This document shows, piece after piece, positions 1 through 8,215 of a DNA stretch of 64,000 nucleotides. How positions within the stretch are numbered: position 1 is the stretch's first letter; each line of letters starts with the position of its first letter. The stretch spans positions 39,566-103,565 of the forward strand of contig NZ_JXYP01000035.1 in the NCBI RefSeq assembly GCF_000964005.1, in the 5' to 3' direction. This DNA comes from Williamsia herbipolensis. Its GTDB lineage: Bacteria > Actinomycetota > Actinomycetes > Mycobacteriales > Mycobacteriaceae. A program made the translations under genes and the position numbers. Below the pieces are notes generated by a model. The model did not search any database, had not been told where the DNA came from, and saw nothing but the letters and a program-made list of their open reading frames with translations.

Positions 1-68
1 ATCCGCGAGTCGAACGCCGTCATACGAGCCGGGGCGGTTGCCCCACTCGAATCCCGTTGCGCGATCAT
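1..68 (-). CDS. Partial gene downstream of espG, runs off the left edge
   Basis: Reading the minus strand, an ATG at 68 overlaps the espG stop codon (ATGA) and stays open for 22 codons to the window edge, starting M-I-A-Q-R-D. A good ribosome binding site (GGAGG, six bases before the ATG) supports a real, translationally coupled start. Too little is visible to name the product. Its position after espG suggests another member of the ESX operon. Confidence 0.6.
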   Translation of the reverse strand, partial: MIAQRDSSGATAPARMTAFDSR

Positions 69-862
69 CGATCGCCTCCAGGAAGATTTTCTGCGAGTTG
101 CCGGACCGCGGAGACCACGGCGTAGTCGTCGCCGGGCGCGATGGACGTCCATCGTTCGCCTCCGAGCGACGGCGCCGCGAGCGACACGACACGACCGCGT
201 TCGGTGTCGAACACGGCGAGCACGGCGCGGTCGGTGAGAGAGGCGTTGTTCACGACGATCTCGGTCTGACCGACGCAGTGCGACAGTGTCGCCGCGACCG
301 CGCGGCCCTGCGGCTCGGGCACGCCGAGTCCGAAAAGGGCTGCGGTGTAGTCGACCTCGTCGACGCAGAGAGCCAGGGCTGCGTCGAGTACAGCACTCGG
401 AAATCGCAGCGGGGTGATCGGAGCACCAGCGGTGGCCCCGATGCGGGCGGTCACCTCGCGGACCAGCAGCTTGGCGTCGTCGTCGGCCCTGATCTCCTCG
501 AAGGAGAAGCGCTCACCTGATCGCGAGACCAGCACGCGATGTTGGCCGTCGGCCACGATGCACATCCGAAAGACCTGGGTGACGTCGATGCGTCGCAACT
601 CCAGCATCCACTCCGGGTCGGCGGCCGCCTGCATCATCCACTTGAGGGTGGGATGGACGTTGCCCATCGCATCGAGCACACCGCGCTCGGCGAGGGTGGA
701 GCGGCCTGCAGCCCGGAACTCGATTGCCGCGGAATCGGTCTCGTGGCGTTCCTCGACGCGTAGGACAGCAGGCAGTGTCTGGATCACGAGCGCGTCGCAG
801 AGGGCCAGGAGTTCGCCCAGCTCGAGGTCGAACGACGCGGTCGAGGTGTCGACCATGATCAT
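65..862 (-). CDS. espG: EspG-family ESX secretion-associated chaperone
   Basis: 265-residue soluble protein resembling EspG, the cytosolic chaperone that binds the tip of PE-PPE heterodimers and delivers them to the ESX type VII secretion machine. The start M-I-M-V-D fits: it has a GGGGAGGGG Shine-Dalgarno, and its ATG overlaps the stop of the preceding PPE gene by four bases (ATGA). The N-terminal segment (LELGELLALCDALVIQTLP) and the C-terminal beta-rich part match the family pattern, and the length is close to the usual 270-300. The PPE and PE genes directly upstream are its expected clients. The assignment rests on context plus overall resemblance; EspG sequences diverge strongly. Confidence 0.75.
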   Translation of the reverse strand: MIMVDTSTASFDLELGELLALCDALVIQTLPAVLRVEERHETDSAAIEFRAAGRSTLAERGVLDAMGNVHPTLKWMMQAAADPEWMLELRRIDVTQVFRMCIVADGQHRVLVSRSGERFSFEEIRADDDAKLLVREVTARIGATAGAPITPLRFPSAVLDAALALCVDEVDYTAALFGLGVPEPQGRAVAATLSHCVGQTEIVVNNASLTDRAVLAVFDTERGRVVSLAAPSLGGERWTSIAPGDDYAVVSAVRQLAENLPGGDR

Positions 863-1851
863 GTCCCCTCCCCGTCCGGTACCCCGATGACCGACGGCGA
901 GGCCACCTGCGACCCCGCCGACGCCGCTTCCTGTACAGAAGCATAGTTCGTGGTGACCGGGAGTGGGGCCTGACCCTGATGACCGGGCGCACTGGCCGCC
1001 GCCGCCGACATCGGGGTGGCGGGCACGAACTGCGACTGGGCGCCAGACTGACCGTCGACGACCACACCGTCGGCGCCGGAGTTCGCGGCCTGCACCACGA
1101 CCTCTCCGTCGGCCCGGGCGGCGGCGTCGATGCGAGCGAGATCGCGACGGGTCTGCGTCACGTATTCGTCGGACCGGTAGGCGCCCAACGGCGTCGCGCC
1201 CATGGCGGCGATCTGAGCGAGCATCGCGCCCTGCCCCATCAGCGCCTGCTGCTGGGCGATCTTGGCCGCGGCCTTGTCCTTCTCCGCAGTGAGCGACGCC
1301 CGGTGGACGAGGTGGGCGGGTACGGGCACCGAATCCCACGATTTCGCCACCGGAGTGGTCGCCAGCTCGTAGGACTCCATCACCCGAGCGGCCTGGGCCT
1401 TCATGCCGTGCGCCTGCTCGTCGAGCCTGGCCAGTCCACCGGCGATGAGCGAATGTGGCGGAGCGGCAACGGCCTTGAGCGCGTCCTCGAGTTGTCCGAG
1501 CGCACTGATGACCTCGGCGTCGGGCATGGCCGCCATGGCGACGGTGTGCGCCACCGCCTGACGTTCGGCCGCGGTGGCGTTGTGCGCGGCCATGTCCGCG
1601 GTCTCCGAGACCCAGGTGGAGAGTTTGTCGAGCGACTGCGCCATCGCGGCGTCACCCTTGCCGCGCCAGCCCTCGGCCATCAACTTCCGGACGCCGGCGA
1701 ACTCGCGATCGAGTTCGTGCAGCGCGGAAGCGATCGCCGCCCACGACATCCCGGCCTCGAACAACGGCTTGGCACCGGCGCCGCGGCTCAGGTCGCGACT
1801 CAGCTGTTCAGCCGGTCGCGCATCCCACCTGATGCCGGTGAAGCCCGTCAT
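859..1851 (-). CDS. PPE-family protein (ESX substrate)
   Basis: 330 residues. The first ~180 residues read as a PPE-type helical domain: a short N-terminal segment, then GMSWAAIASALHEL, a W-R-G turn (about residue 63) that occupies the WxG position, and long Ala-rich helices. The rest is low-complexity Ala/Gln/Gly/Val sequence, as in PPE tails, without a recognisable enzyme domain. PPE proteins pair with PE proteins, are bound by EspG and are exported by ESX systems; a PE-like gene lies 58 bp upstream and espG overlaps downstream. The exact PPE motif is degenerate, as in non-mycobacterial members. Confidence 0.75.
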   Translation of the reverse strand: MTGFTGIRWDARPAEQLSRDLSRGAGAKPLFEAGMSWAAIASALHELDREFAGVRKLMAEGWRGKGDAAMAQSLDKLSTWVSETADMAAHNATAAERQAVAHTVAMAAMPDAEVISALGQLEDALKAVAAPPHSLIAGGLARLDEQAHGMKAQAARVMESYELATTPVAKSWDSVPVPAHLVHRASLTAEKDKAAAKIAQQQALMGQGAMLAQIAAMGATPLGAYRSDEYVTQTRRDLARIDAAARADGEVVVQAANSGADGVVVDGQSGAQSQFVPATPMSAAAASAPGHQGQAPLPVTTNYASVQEAASAGSQVASPSVIGVPDGEGT

Positions 1852-1909
1852 GTGCCGATGCCTTCCTGGTTCGTCGTGCGTGGGTGTCGCGGTGGTGCGG
1901 TGCGGGGTC

Positions 1910-2215
1910 CTACAGCGCCGTCAGGTCGCCGGCCACCGCTTCGTCGTGGCTGTCGACCGCGGAGGTCTGCTCCCGCAGCGCACCGGCCACGTCACGGATG
2001 GCCGATATTCCTTTGACGAGCTGATCGGAGAAAAGTTCCGCCGAATCGGAAAAAGATTTCGCCGCGGCGACCGACACCTCATCGGAGCCGGCCGGGGCCA
2101 CGGTCAGCGAGGCGCGATGGCTCCCGATCGTCTTCTCCAGCGAGGTGGCGATCGACTCGAGACGTCGCACCGCCTCGGAAAGGTGTTCGGTGTCGACGGA
2201 CAGGTTTGCGGTCAT
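1910..2215 (-). CDS. PE-family protein (ESX substrate partner)
   Basis: 101-residue helical-hairpin protein. The segment VAPAGSDEVSVAAAKSF matches the characteristic PE turn (VxPAxADEVSxxxAxxF in mycobacterial PE proteins), followed by a second Ala-rich helix. It carries no long C-terminal extension. The start is supported by AAGGAG seven bases before the ATG. The PPE gene follows in the same direction, so the pair probably forms a PE-PPE heterodimer recognised by the EspG downstream. Confidence 0.75.
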   Translation of the reverse strand: MTANLSVDTEHLSEAVRRLESIATSLEKTIGSHRASLTVAPAGSDEVSVAAAKSFSDSAELFSDQLVKGISAIRDVAGALREQTSAVDSHDEAVAGDLTAL

Positions 2216-2258
2216 CGGGATACTCCTTCGCGGGCGATGATGGATGGGACGGACACGG

Positions 2259-3554
2259 TCAGGCTTCCAACTCGTCGGATTCTTCCCAGATCGACTGGCT
2301 CACCGAGGCTTCCACCCCGCCGAGCACGGTCGGGCTGGCCGAGGGGATCTCACCGACGATCTCCTCGGTGTGGCGGGCGTCGACGACCTGTTCACGATCG
2401 GCGTTGTGCTGACCGCCGGCCGACGGCGTGGCACCCATCGCGCCGCCCGCACCCATCGGCATCGCGGCCGGTGTGGTCGCTCGGGTCACCACGCGCTCCT
2501 CGCTGTCTCCCACGACCTTCCCGCCGGGTATGCCGCCGCGTGGCCCGCCGAGGGAGTCAGGTGTGGTGCGCGGGCTCAGAGGCGCAGCCGGACCGGACGA
2601 TCCGACTCCACCGATACCGCCGACACCCATCGGTACGGCACCGCCACCGCCTCCGGCCGAGGCGCCCTCACCGCGTGCGCCGAGATCCAGATCGTCGCCG
2701 TCCCGTCCCCCGAGGTCTGCGCTGTGACGGCCGCCGAGACCACCGGCGCCACCGCCCGCCTTGATGAGCGACTGGATGGGCTGGCTGATCGTCTGCACCG
2801 TGGTCATGGCCATGCCGGGGATCTGCGAGGCGACCTGCGGGACAGCCGTGATCGCCACCGGCGCGCCCGCGCGGGTCATGTTCGCGGTGTGGGCGAACAG
2901 TTCTCCACGTGTCTCGGCGACGACCGCGAGGCCCTCGTTGAGGTGGACGGTCGCCGAGGCGATGATCGCGGCCTGCCCACCGGGGGTGAAGGCGAGACCG
3001 ATCGCCGCGGGCAGCGTCGCGACGAAGCTCGCGATGATGCCCTGCAGCATCGCCACACCCTTGGCGACGGTCGCGGTGGCGGTCGCCACGACGGTGGATA
3101 TGTCGCCGCTCTGTGCGCCGGTCGCCGTGCCGTTGGCCTGCGCGGCGGTACCGGAGGCCATCGCCTGTGCGGCCGCCGGTCCGGTCCACAACGGGGTCAG
3201 CGCCGACATGGCCTGACCGCCCATCTGCACCACGCTCTGGAACGCCTGCATCAGGCCCTCGAACAGCTGCATCGGGTTGAACGGCGCCGACGACATGTCG
3301 CCCGATCCGAAACCGCTCATCAGATCGGTGAGTGGCTTGAGCAGGGCGCCGATGTCGATCGTCGGCAGCGGTGGCAGCTGCGGGAGGGGCGGCATCGGGG
3401 GCAGCTGCGGAAGGGGTGGGAGGCCCATCTGCTTCAGGACGTCGTTGACCGGCATGTGCAACAACGGCGCCACTGCGCTGTGGTCCAGCATGTCCATCGC
3501 GCTGGGACCGGATCCTGATGCGGGTGCCGGCCCGTGGCCCGCACCCTGGGTCAC
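2259..3554 (-). CDS. Long EspA/EspB-like ESX substrate
   Basis: 431 residues. A proline-rich N-terminus (repeated LPPLPQLPPMPPLPQ-type units, residues ~45-64) is followed by a helical region with a W-T-G motif at residue 123. A hydrophobic helical stretch follows (~150-260), then a Gly/Asp-rich tail ending in an acidic segment (EEIVGEIPSASPTVLGG). This resembles the architecture of secreted Esp proteins (EspA/EspB/EspE type). Its ATG overlaps the stop of the EspC-like gene by four bases, paralleling the adjacent espA-espC genes of mycobacteria. No catalytic domain is seen. Family membership is inferred from architecture and context rather than a clear signature. Confidence 0.55.
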   Translation of the reverse strand: MTQGAGHGPAPASGSGPSAMDMLDHSAVAPLLHMPVNDVLKQMGLPPLPQLPPMPPLPQLPPLPTIDIGALLKPLTDLMSGFGSGDMSSAPFNPMQLFEGLMQAFQSVVQMGGQAMSALTPLWTGPAAAQAMASGTAAQANGTATGAQSGDISTVVATATATVAKGVAMLQGIIASFVATLPAAIGLAFTPGGQAAIIASATVHLNEGLAVVAETRGELFAHTANMTRAGAPVAITAVPQVASQIPGMAMTTVQTISQPIQSLIKAGGGAGGLGGRHSADLGGRDGDDLDLGARGEGASAGGGGGAVPMGVGGIGGVGSSGPAAPLSPRTTPDSLGGPRGGIPGGKVVGDSEERVVTRATTPAAMPMGAGGAMGATPSAGGQHNADREQVVDARHTEEIVGEIPSASPTVLGGVEASVSQSIWEESDELEA

Positions 3555-3868
3555 AGCGAGGAGGCCGCGGTGTTCAGCGCGGCCGAGGTGTCACCGTCGG
3601 TGCCCTCGTATTTCGCGGCGGTCGACATGGCCGACACGGCTGTGCCCTGATGCACCGCGACCAGGGAGGCGGTCGACACGGCGTTGGCGAACTGCGACAC
3701 ACCGAAGCTGGCCAGGAAGTCCTGTCCGATGAGCCCGAAAACCGGGACCATCACCGCGACGTTGGCCGCCAGATCCATGGCCGAGGCACTGTCGATCACA
3801 CCGCCGATGGCAGACGAGGCGGCGCCGTATCCGCGGATCGCGTTCGGATCCGCAACGAAGTCAGTCAT
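3551..3868 (-). CDS. EspC-like small ESX-secreted protein
   Basis: 105 residues, starting MTDFVADPNAI behind GGGGAGA; an upstream in-frame ATG at 3913 has no comparable ribosome site. The helix-turn-helix layout and the closing segment (TASLVAVHQGTAVSAMSTAAKYEGTD cut into two amphipathic helices) resemble the EspC family (T7SS_ESX_EspC), which is co-secreted with EspA-type partners. It overlaps the downstream EspA-like gene by ATGA. It opens the 3868-to-1 minus-strand operon: the ~130 bp upstream (3869-3999) contains no gene and is the likely promoter region. Confidence 0.65.
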   Translation of the reverse strand: MTDFVADPNAIRGYGAASSAIGGVIDSASAMDLAANVAVMVPVFGLIGQDFLASFGVSQFANAVSTASLVAVHQGTAVSAMSTAAKYEGTDGDTSAALNTAASSL

Positions 3869-3999
3869 CGAGTCTCCCCTGTTGAGTGCAGCTGGACGCA
3901 TGTCCGGTGTCAATCGGCCTGAACTTTATCGCAGCTGAGGACATATTTCCACGTGATCGTTAGTGACGGTCATGACGATGTGCGCCGACAGAGGAGCCG

Positions 4000-5607
4000 T
4001 CATCTGCCGCTCCCGGGGTCGTCCGAGGTGTCCAGATTGAGGCCCGACGATTCCGACGGCGGGAGGAGCTCCGCCGATGCACCGGGATCAGCCCCGGACC
4101 CCGACGCCGCCGCGGAGGGCCCGATCGATTCCACGAACGGCGCCAATCCGTCGGTGCGCAGCGGCGGCGACCCCGACAGCGGCAGGTCAGATGAATGGCC
4201 CTCGATGACCGCACCGGTGATGTCGGTGCTGTCGATCGCGGCCGTCGGGAGGCTCGAGACGCCCACGGGCGGCTGCGACGGATCAACCGCCCAGGTCTCC
4301 GCGACCTGTTCACCGGCGAGATCGCCGGAGGCGCCGGACATCACGTCCTCGGGTGTGTCGGTCTCGACCTCCGGTCGGACCGGAGCGGATCGCGTATCGG
4401 TGTGCGGCGCGCCATCGCGCCCGCCCGCACCGCCCTGGGACGGTGCCGCACGCGACGGCTCGGACGGGGCGGGGCGGGTCTCGGACGGTGGCCGAGTCGT
4501 CGCCGATTCCGGTGGCCCGGGATGTCCCGAGGTCGTGGAGACCGACGGTGAACGGCCGTCGGGAGACGAAGGCGTCGACGACGGTCGTGGTGTCGAGGCC
4601 CCCCGGCTGTCCCCTCCCGTGCTCGAAGGCGGGACGGCGGCCGGACCGGGCGCGCCGCCTGCTGTGGCGTCGTGGTGGTCGCCGCGAGGAGAGGTGCCAC
4701 TGGCGGGATCGGGTGCGGGTGGGCGCGCGGACGAGGTGTTCCCGTCCGAACCTGCGCCGTGGTTCGCCACGCGACCGGAACCGCTGTCGCCGTGGCCGGA
4801 TCCGCCGGTGTCTCCCGAACCCCCGTTGTCACCGGAACCGCCGCCGCGTCCCGACCCGTCAGGGTGGGCCGATGGACCGGTGAGACCACGCTTGCCGACA
4901 CCGTCGACGGCTCCGGACACCGCACCCTGCGCACCCGACGACACCGCTGCGCCGAGGACCTTCCCGGGATCGACACCGTCGCCGAAGAACCGGCTCGCGA
5001 TGAGTGCCTCGGAGAGTTCCTTCGTCGCACCGATGGCGGCTTCCTTGCCCGCCTCGGTGGCGATCTCGACCCCGACCTCCCTCACGATGACCTTCAGGCC
5101 CGTGGCGGCGATGTGTTCGACGATGTTCTCGATGAGTTCGGTGATGATCGCGCGCAGCATGGCACCGGTGATCACCGCTTCGCCGGCGGCCACACCCATC
5201 GATGCCCCGAAGGTGAACGGGGCCGCGGCGAGTGCGGCGTACAACTCGATCGCGAACAGCGCGAGCGTGCCGATGTACGCCCCTTTGGCGACCGCGACCG
5301 ACCCCGCGGTGAGGCGGCAGAGCGTCGAGCATCGGGAGAAGTTGTCGGCGACCCCCGCGAGACCCTCCGATCCCGATATCTGGTCGAAGTAGGCGGCCAT
5401 CGCGTCGTGCACCTGACCGGCGATGACACTCTGCAGTCCGGCCGATCCGGCTGCGACGTCCAGGCCCGCCGCCTCCAGCGCGTCGGCCGCCGCGGCGTAG
5501 GCGTCACTCATGGCGCCCAACGCGTCCTCGTCGCCCTCGGGATAGGTGAAACCGCCCCCGATGAATCCGAGAACGTCCCCCAGGTATCCGGGCAGTGCCA
5601 TACCCAT
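4000..5607 (-). CDS. WXG100-like N-terminal domain protein with disordered tail
   Basis: 535 residues. The N-terminus (LPGYLGDVLGFIGGGFTYPE, then GDEDALGAMSDAYAAAADALE) matches the WXG100-like domain found at the start of many actinobacterial ESX-exported toxins. Hydrophobic helices follow (residues ~100-180, e.g. GTLALFAIELYAALAAAPF). From about residue 235 the protein is Gly/Ser/Asp/Pro-rich and lacks any visible toxin, nuclease or ADP-ribosylation domain. It may therefore be a structural or carrier effector, or a toxin that lost its C-terminal domain. Its start shares one base with the stop of the WXG100 gene upstream (TGATG), so the two are probably co-translated. Confidence 0.6.
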   Translation of the reverse strand: MGMALPGYLGDVLGFIGGGFTYPEGDEDALGAMSDAYAAAADALEAAGLDVAAGSAGLQSVIAGQVHDAMAAYFDQISGSEGLAGVADNFSRCSTLCRLTAGSVAVAKGAYIGTLALFAIELYAALAAAPFTFGASMGVAAGEAVITGAMLRAIITELIENIVEHIAATGLKVIVREVGVEIATEAGKEAAIGATKELSEALIASRFFGDGVDPGKVLGAAVSSGAQGAVSGAVDGVGKRGLTGPSAHPDGSGRGGGSGDNGGSGDTGGSGHGDSGSGRVANHGAGSDGNTSSARPPAPDPASGTSPRGDHHDATAGGAPGPAAVPPSSTGGDSRGASTPRPSSTPSSPDGRSPSVSTTSGHPGPPESATTRPPSETRPAPSEPSRAAPSQGGAGGRDGAPHTDTRSAPVRPEVETDTPEDVMSGASGDLAGEQVAETWAVDPSQPPVGVSSLPTAAIDSTDITGAVIEGHSSDLPLSGSPPLRTDGLAPFVESIGPSAAASGSGADPGASAELLPPSESSGLNLDTSDDPGSGR

Positions 5608-5930
5608 CAGGAACCCGATTCGCCGAACGACGTCGCGTTCGCATCGTCCTGGTCGGAGATGATCCGCGCCGATTCGGGGACGCCCACGGCTGCGGCGGAC
5701 AGGCGTTGGTGGATGTCGCGCAGCGTCGCCATCGCATCCTGGTGCGCGGGTTCGTAACCCTCGCCGAAGACGCCTCCGGGCTCGTCGCCGCCCCAGACGC
5801 TCGCGTCACGGCCGTCGACCTCGGCCGAGACCTTGTCGAGCGCTGCCTGCACTTCGTCGGCCGCGTCGGCGAAGCGTCGCGCAGCCGCGCGCAGGCCGGC
5901 GATGTCCGTCGACAACGGATCTGTACTCAT
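5607..5930 (-). CDS. WXG100-family ESX protein (EsxA/B-like)
   Basis: 107 residues with two helices joined by a W-G-G turn (VWGGDEPGG, near residue 47), the hallmark position of WXG100 proteins. The turn is followed by FGEGYEPA, which is common in toxin-associated WXG100 partners. It precedes and overlaps by one base the long WXG100-like protein, fitting a secreted heterodimer-type arrangement in which the small protein escorts the large one. Confidence 0.75.
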   Translation of the reverse strand: MSTDPLSTDIAGLRAAARRFADAADEVQAALDKVSAEVDGRDASVWGGDEPGGVFGEGYEPAHQDAMATLRDIHQRLSAAAVGVPESARIISDQDDANATSFGESGS

Positions 5931-5964
5931 CGGTGGCTCCTGGACGTGGGGATGGGAACGACGC

Positions 5965-6399
5965 TCACCGGAATCGACGGCGATCGGACTCCGGCGGGTC
6001 CGTCGAGGGTGTGGGGGCGGTCGTCAGGGACTCGAAGCCGGGCAGGGCCGCCGCCTTGCCCATGAGATCCCCGGGGTCGGCCAGCGCCCTGATCTCCGCG
6101 AGCGTCGCCTCGACCTGACCGCGCACGATCGACGCGGCGACCTGCGCCACCTCGGTGATCTCCACGGCGAGCTCGTCGGGCCGGCGATCGCGGAAGGTGT
6201 CCGGATCCAGGTCGGTGCGGATCACCGTGCCGGTCGCGTTCACCCAGATCTCGATCATGCCGTCGCGCGAGGCGGCCGACGCGGTCGACGACATCGCCTG
6301 CTCACGCAGTCGCGTGGCCTCGGCCATCGTCTCGGCGAGACCCGCCAGTCGCTCGGCGACCTCCTGTTGTGCGGAGCGCCGAATCGCATCGAGATCCAT
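5965..6399 (-). CDS. YbaB/EbfC-family protein, ESX-associated (EspL-like)
   Basis: About 144 residues from the ATG at 6399, with AGG eight bases upstream; a GTG at 6408 is the alternative start. An N-terminal coiled helix (IRRSAQQEVAERLAGLAETM) precedes a short beta unit (GMIEIWVNATGTVIRTDLDP) and a C-terminal helix, the YbaB/EbfC fold. In mycobacteria such proteins (EspL) belong to ESX-1 loci and stabilise Esp substrates. It heads the WXG100 pair on the same strand, 34 bp away. Confidence 0.7.
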   Translation of the reverse strand: MDLDAIRRSAQQEVAERLAGLAETMAEATRLREQAMSSTASAASRDGMIEIWVNATGTVIRTDLDPDTFRDRRPDELAVEITEVAQVAASIVRGQVEATLAEIRALADPGDLMGKAAALPGFESLTTAPTPSTDPPESDRRRFR

Positions 6400-6470
6400 C
6401 ACCACCACCTCTCGTCTCGCCCGTTCGTGTCGTCGATGGTTCTAGGACGCGGCGACCCAGCTGTCGGTTC

Positions 6471-6510
6471 CATCGGGTTCCGGCCGAGTCCATCGGGTTC
6501 CGGCCGAGTC
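6471..6510. repeat. Perfect tandem duplication of a 20-bp unit
   Basis: Two identical, immediately adjacent 20-bp copies (6471-6490 and 6491-6510, each beginning CATCGGGTTC and ending CGGCCGAGTC), plus a truncated third beginning CATCG. They lie in the 246-bp divergent region between the EbfC gene (6399, minus) and the EspH-like gene (6646, plus), probably inside the control region of both. Confidence 0.9.
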
Positions 6511-6645
6511 CATCGCATCACCCCACGAGGAGAACTGATCAAACGTCCGGTGTGAGAGTAGACGGCACCCGTGGGGTCGGCACGACCTGTGGACAACCCG
6601 CCGTCGGGGCGCGCCCCACTGAACTGACGGTGTCATCATGGTGCG

Positions 6646-7101
6646 GTGACCGGGTACCGCGACCATGATCCGTACGTCTACGAGGAGTACGACGAGTACG
6701 ACCGCGACGCCGCCGACGAGATCGACCAGGCGCAGGCCGAGGACGAGGCCACCGCGACGTCCACCGAGCACTCGTTGCCGACCGTCGGTCTTGCGGCGAC
6801 ACCGTCGGGGTCGATCGAGGTGCGCACCACCGAGCAGGGCCTGCCCACCTCGATACGGATAGAGCGGTCGGAGATGGACAAGCCGGCCGACACGCTCGCG
6901 CGGACGATCCTGCTGCTGTGCCAGCAGGCCGGTAAACGCGCGGCCGCCGCCCACCGCGCCCAGTTGCTCGCCGACGGCCATCCCCTCGAGGCCGTGTCGT
7001 ACCTCAACCTGCCGACCGACCGTGATGCCGCCGATTTCGATCTGTACGTCGATTCCCAGCTCGGCGACTCCGAGCCCGACACCTGGATGCGCCGCGTATG
7101 A
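6646..7101 (+). CDS. EspH/EspD-like ESX accessory protein
   Basis: 151 residues from a GTG start. An acidic N-terminus (YEEYDEYDRDAADE) is followed by a compact domain (GSIEVRTTEQGLPTSIRI, then a helix TLARTILLLCQQAGKRAAAAH) that follows the EspH/EspD pattern from mycobacterial ESX-1 loci: acidic leader, short beta unit, then a long helix. EspD/EspH proteins are cytosolic factors needed for stability or secretion of EspA/EspC-type substrates, which are encoded nearby. It overlaps the next gene by ATGA. Confidence 0.6.
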   Translation: MTGYRDHDPYVYEEYDEYDRDAADEIDQAQAEDEATATSTEHSLPTVGLAATPSGSIEVRTTEQGLPTSIRIERSEMDKPADTLARTILLLCQQAGKRAAAAHRAQLLADGHPLEAVSYLNLPTDRDAADFDLYVDSQLGDSEPDTWMRRV

Positions 7102-7523
7102 CCGACACCCCGTCCACGCCCGGAGGTGGCCAATTCCCCCCGCGCGCACCGCTGCCCGACTCGCCACCGATGCCACCGAACTTCGGCATCACCTTCGACG
7201 ACCTCGAGGCCTCGGCCCGTCGGGCCCTCGAACGCATGCAGTCGATCGGCGAGTCCATCGCGGCGATCGCGGTCGACGAGACCTCCGAGGACGAGAACAT
7301 CAGTGTGCGGGTCGATGCGATGGGATCTCTGACGGCACTGCGCATCCACGACGACGCCATGTCGATGGACCCACGCGAGCTCGGCGACCTGATCGTCGCC
7401 ACCGCGACCGCCGCGGCGGGCAAGGCGTTCGGTCAGATGGGCGAACGCATCACCGAGTTCAACACCCTCAGCGCCGAGGACACGCTGCCCGGGGCGCCAC
7501 CGCCGCCCGACCGGGAGGCGTGA
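7098..7523 (+). CDS. Second YbaB/EbfC-family protein
   Basis: 141 residues. A proline-rich leader (about 30 residues) precedes the YbaB/EbfC fold: helix (DDLEASARRALERMQSIGES), beta unit (NISVRVDAMGSLTALRIHDD), and a closing helix ending in an acidic/proline tail. Its ATG overlaps the stop of the EspH-like gene. Two EbfC-type proteins flanking the divergent control region suggest that each transcription unit has its own helper. It could bind DNA as enteric EbfC does, but the ESX context favours a chaperone role. Confidence 0.7.
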   Translation: MTDTPSTPGGGQFPPRAPLPDSPPMPPNFGITFDDLEASARRALERMQSIGESIAAIAVDETSEDENISVRVDAMGSLTALRIHDDAMSMDPRELGDLIVATATAAAGKAFGQMGERITEFNTLSAEDTLPGAPPPPDREA

Positions 7524-7535
7524 ACCTCCCCCGGT

Positions 7536-7853
7536 TCAGGCCGCACCGACCTCGATGAGCACGACACCGGCCATGACCGCCACGATGCCGAGCACCATCA
7601 CCCGGGTCAGCGCCTCGCCGAACAGGACGCGCCCGGCGAGCGCGGTGAGTGCGACGCCGGTCGCAGCCCAGATCCCGTAGGCGACACCGAGTCCGACGCC
7701 TGCTGCCAGAGTGGCCGAGAGCGCGACGAACGAGATCGCGTAACCGACGGCGACGGCCAGGTAGAACGCCCGCCGCCCGCCCGCGGCGACCCGCAACGAC
7801 ACCGTGCCCGACACCTCGGCGAGCACGGCGATCGCCAGGTACAGCCAGCCCAT
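7536..7853 (-). CDS. SMR-family small multidrug/compound transporter, second of pair
   Basis: 105 residues with four membrane helices (WLYLAIAVLAEVSGTVSL; YLAVAVGYAISFVALSAT; GLGVAYGIWAATGVALTA; VMVLGIVAVMAGVVLIEV). The glutamate in helix 1 (AEVSG) and the GxAYxxWAxxG signature of helix 3 mark the SMR family. The start is the ATG at 7853, which shares one base with the stop of the preceding SMR gene (TGATG). Adjacent paired SMR genes typically make heterodimeric pumps. It closes the cysD-cysNC-cysQ operon. Confidence 0.85.
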   Translation of the reverse strand: MGWLYLAIAVLAEVSGTVSLRVAAGGRRAFYLAVAVGYAISFVALSATLAAGVGLGVAYGIWAATGVALTALAGRVLFGEALTRVMVLGIVAVMAGVVLIEVGAA

Positions 7854-8215
7854 CAGTCGCCCGCGTCCGGCGAGCGGCGTGCGGGTGAGCCGAACTCGAT
7901 GCACAGCACACCGCCGATCACGAGGACGATGCCGACGATCATCAGTGCGGTGAACGCCTCACGGAAGATGACCGCCGACAACACGGCCGTGGCGGCGACG
8001 CCGAGCGCACCCCAGATCCCGTACGCGACACCGAGTCCCAGACCGGCGCGCAGAACGCGGTCGAGCAGCACGAATGCGCCGAGATAGCCGACCGCGACCA
8101 CGACATAGAGGCCGGGGTGATCGAGTGCGCCTTTCAGGGCGAGCGACCCCGCGACCTCGGCGCCGATCGCGCACCCGAGCAGCCCCCAGGTCCGCGGGGC
8201 CACCGCCTGTGTCAC
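7853..8215 (-). CDS. SMR-family transporter, first of pair
   Basis: 120 residues from a GTG that overlaps the cysQ stop codon (GTGA). It has four membrane helices, the membrane glutamate (GAEVAGSLAL) and the helix-3 signature (GLGVAYGIWGALGVAA). A short C-terminal extension (GSPARRSPDAGD) distinguishes it from its partner. Translational coupling to cysQ and to the second SMR gene implies one transcript from cysD. The substrate cannot be read from sequence. Confidence 0.85.
   Translation of the reverse strand: MTQAVAPRTWGLLGCAIGAEVAGSLALKGALDHPGLYVVVAVGYLGAFVLLDRVLRAGLGLGVAYGIWGALGVAATAVLSAVIFREAFTALMIVGIVLVIGGVLCIEFGSPARRSPDAGD

Noticed and set aside
3953..5392. Long open frame on the plus strand opposite the WXG100-like gene
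   Set aside because: It is the antisense of a GC-rich low-complexity coding region; its composition is mostly Pro/Ser/Gly/Asp with no domain, and the minus-strand gene has a coupled start and family match.
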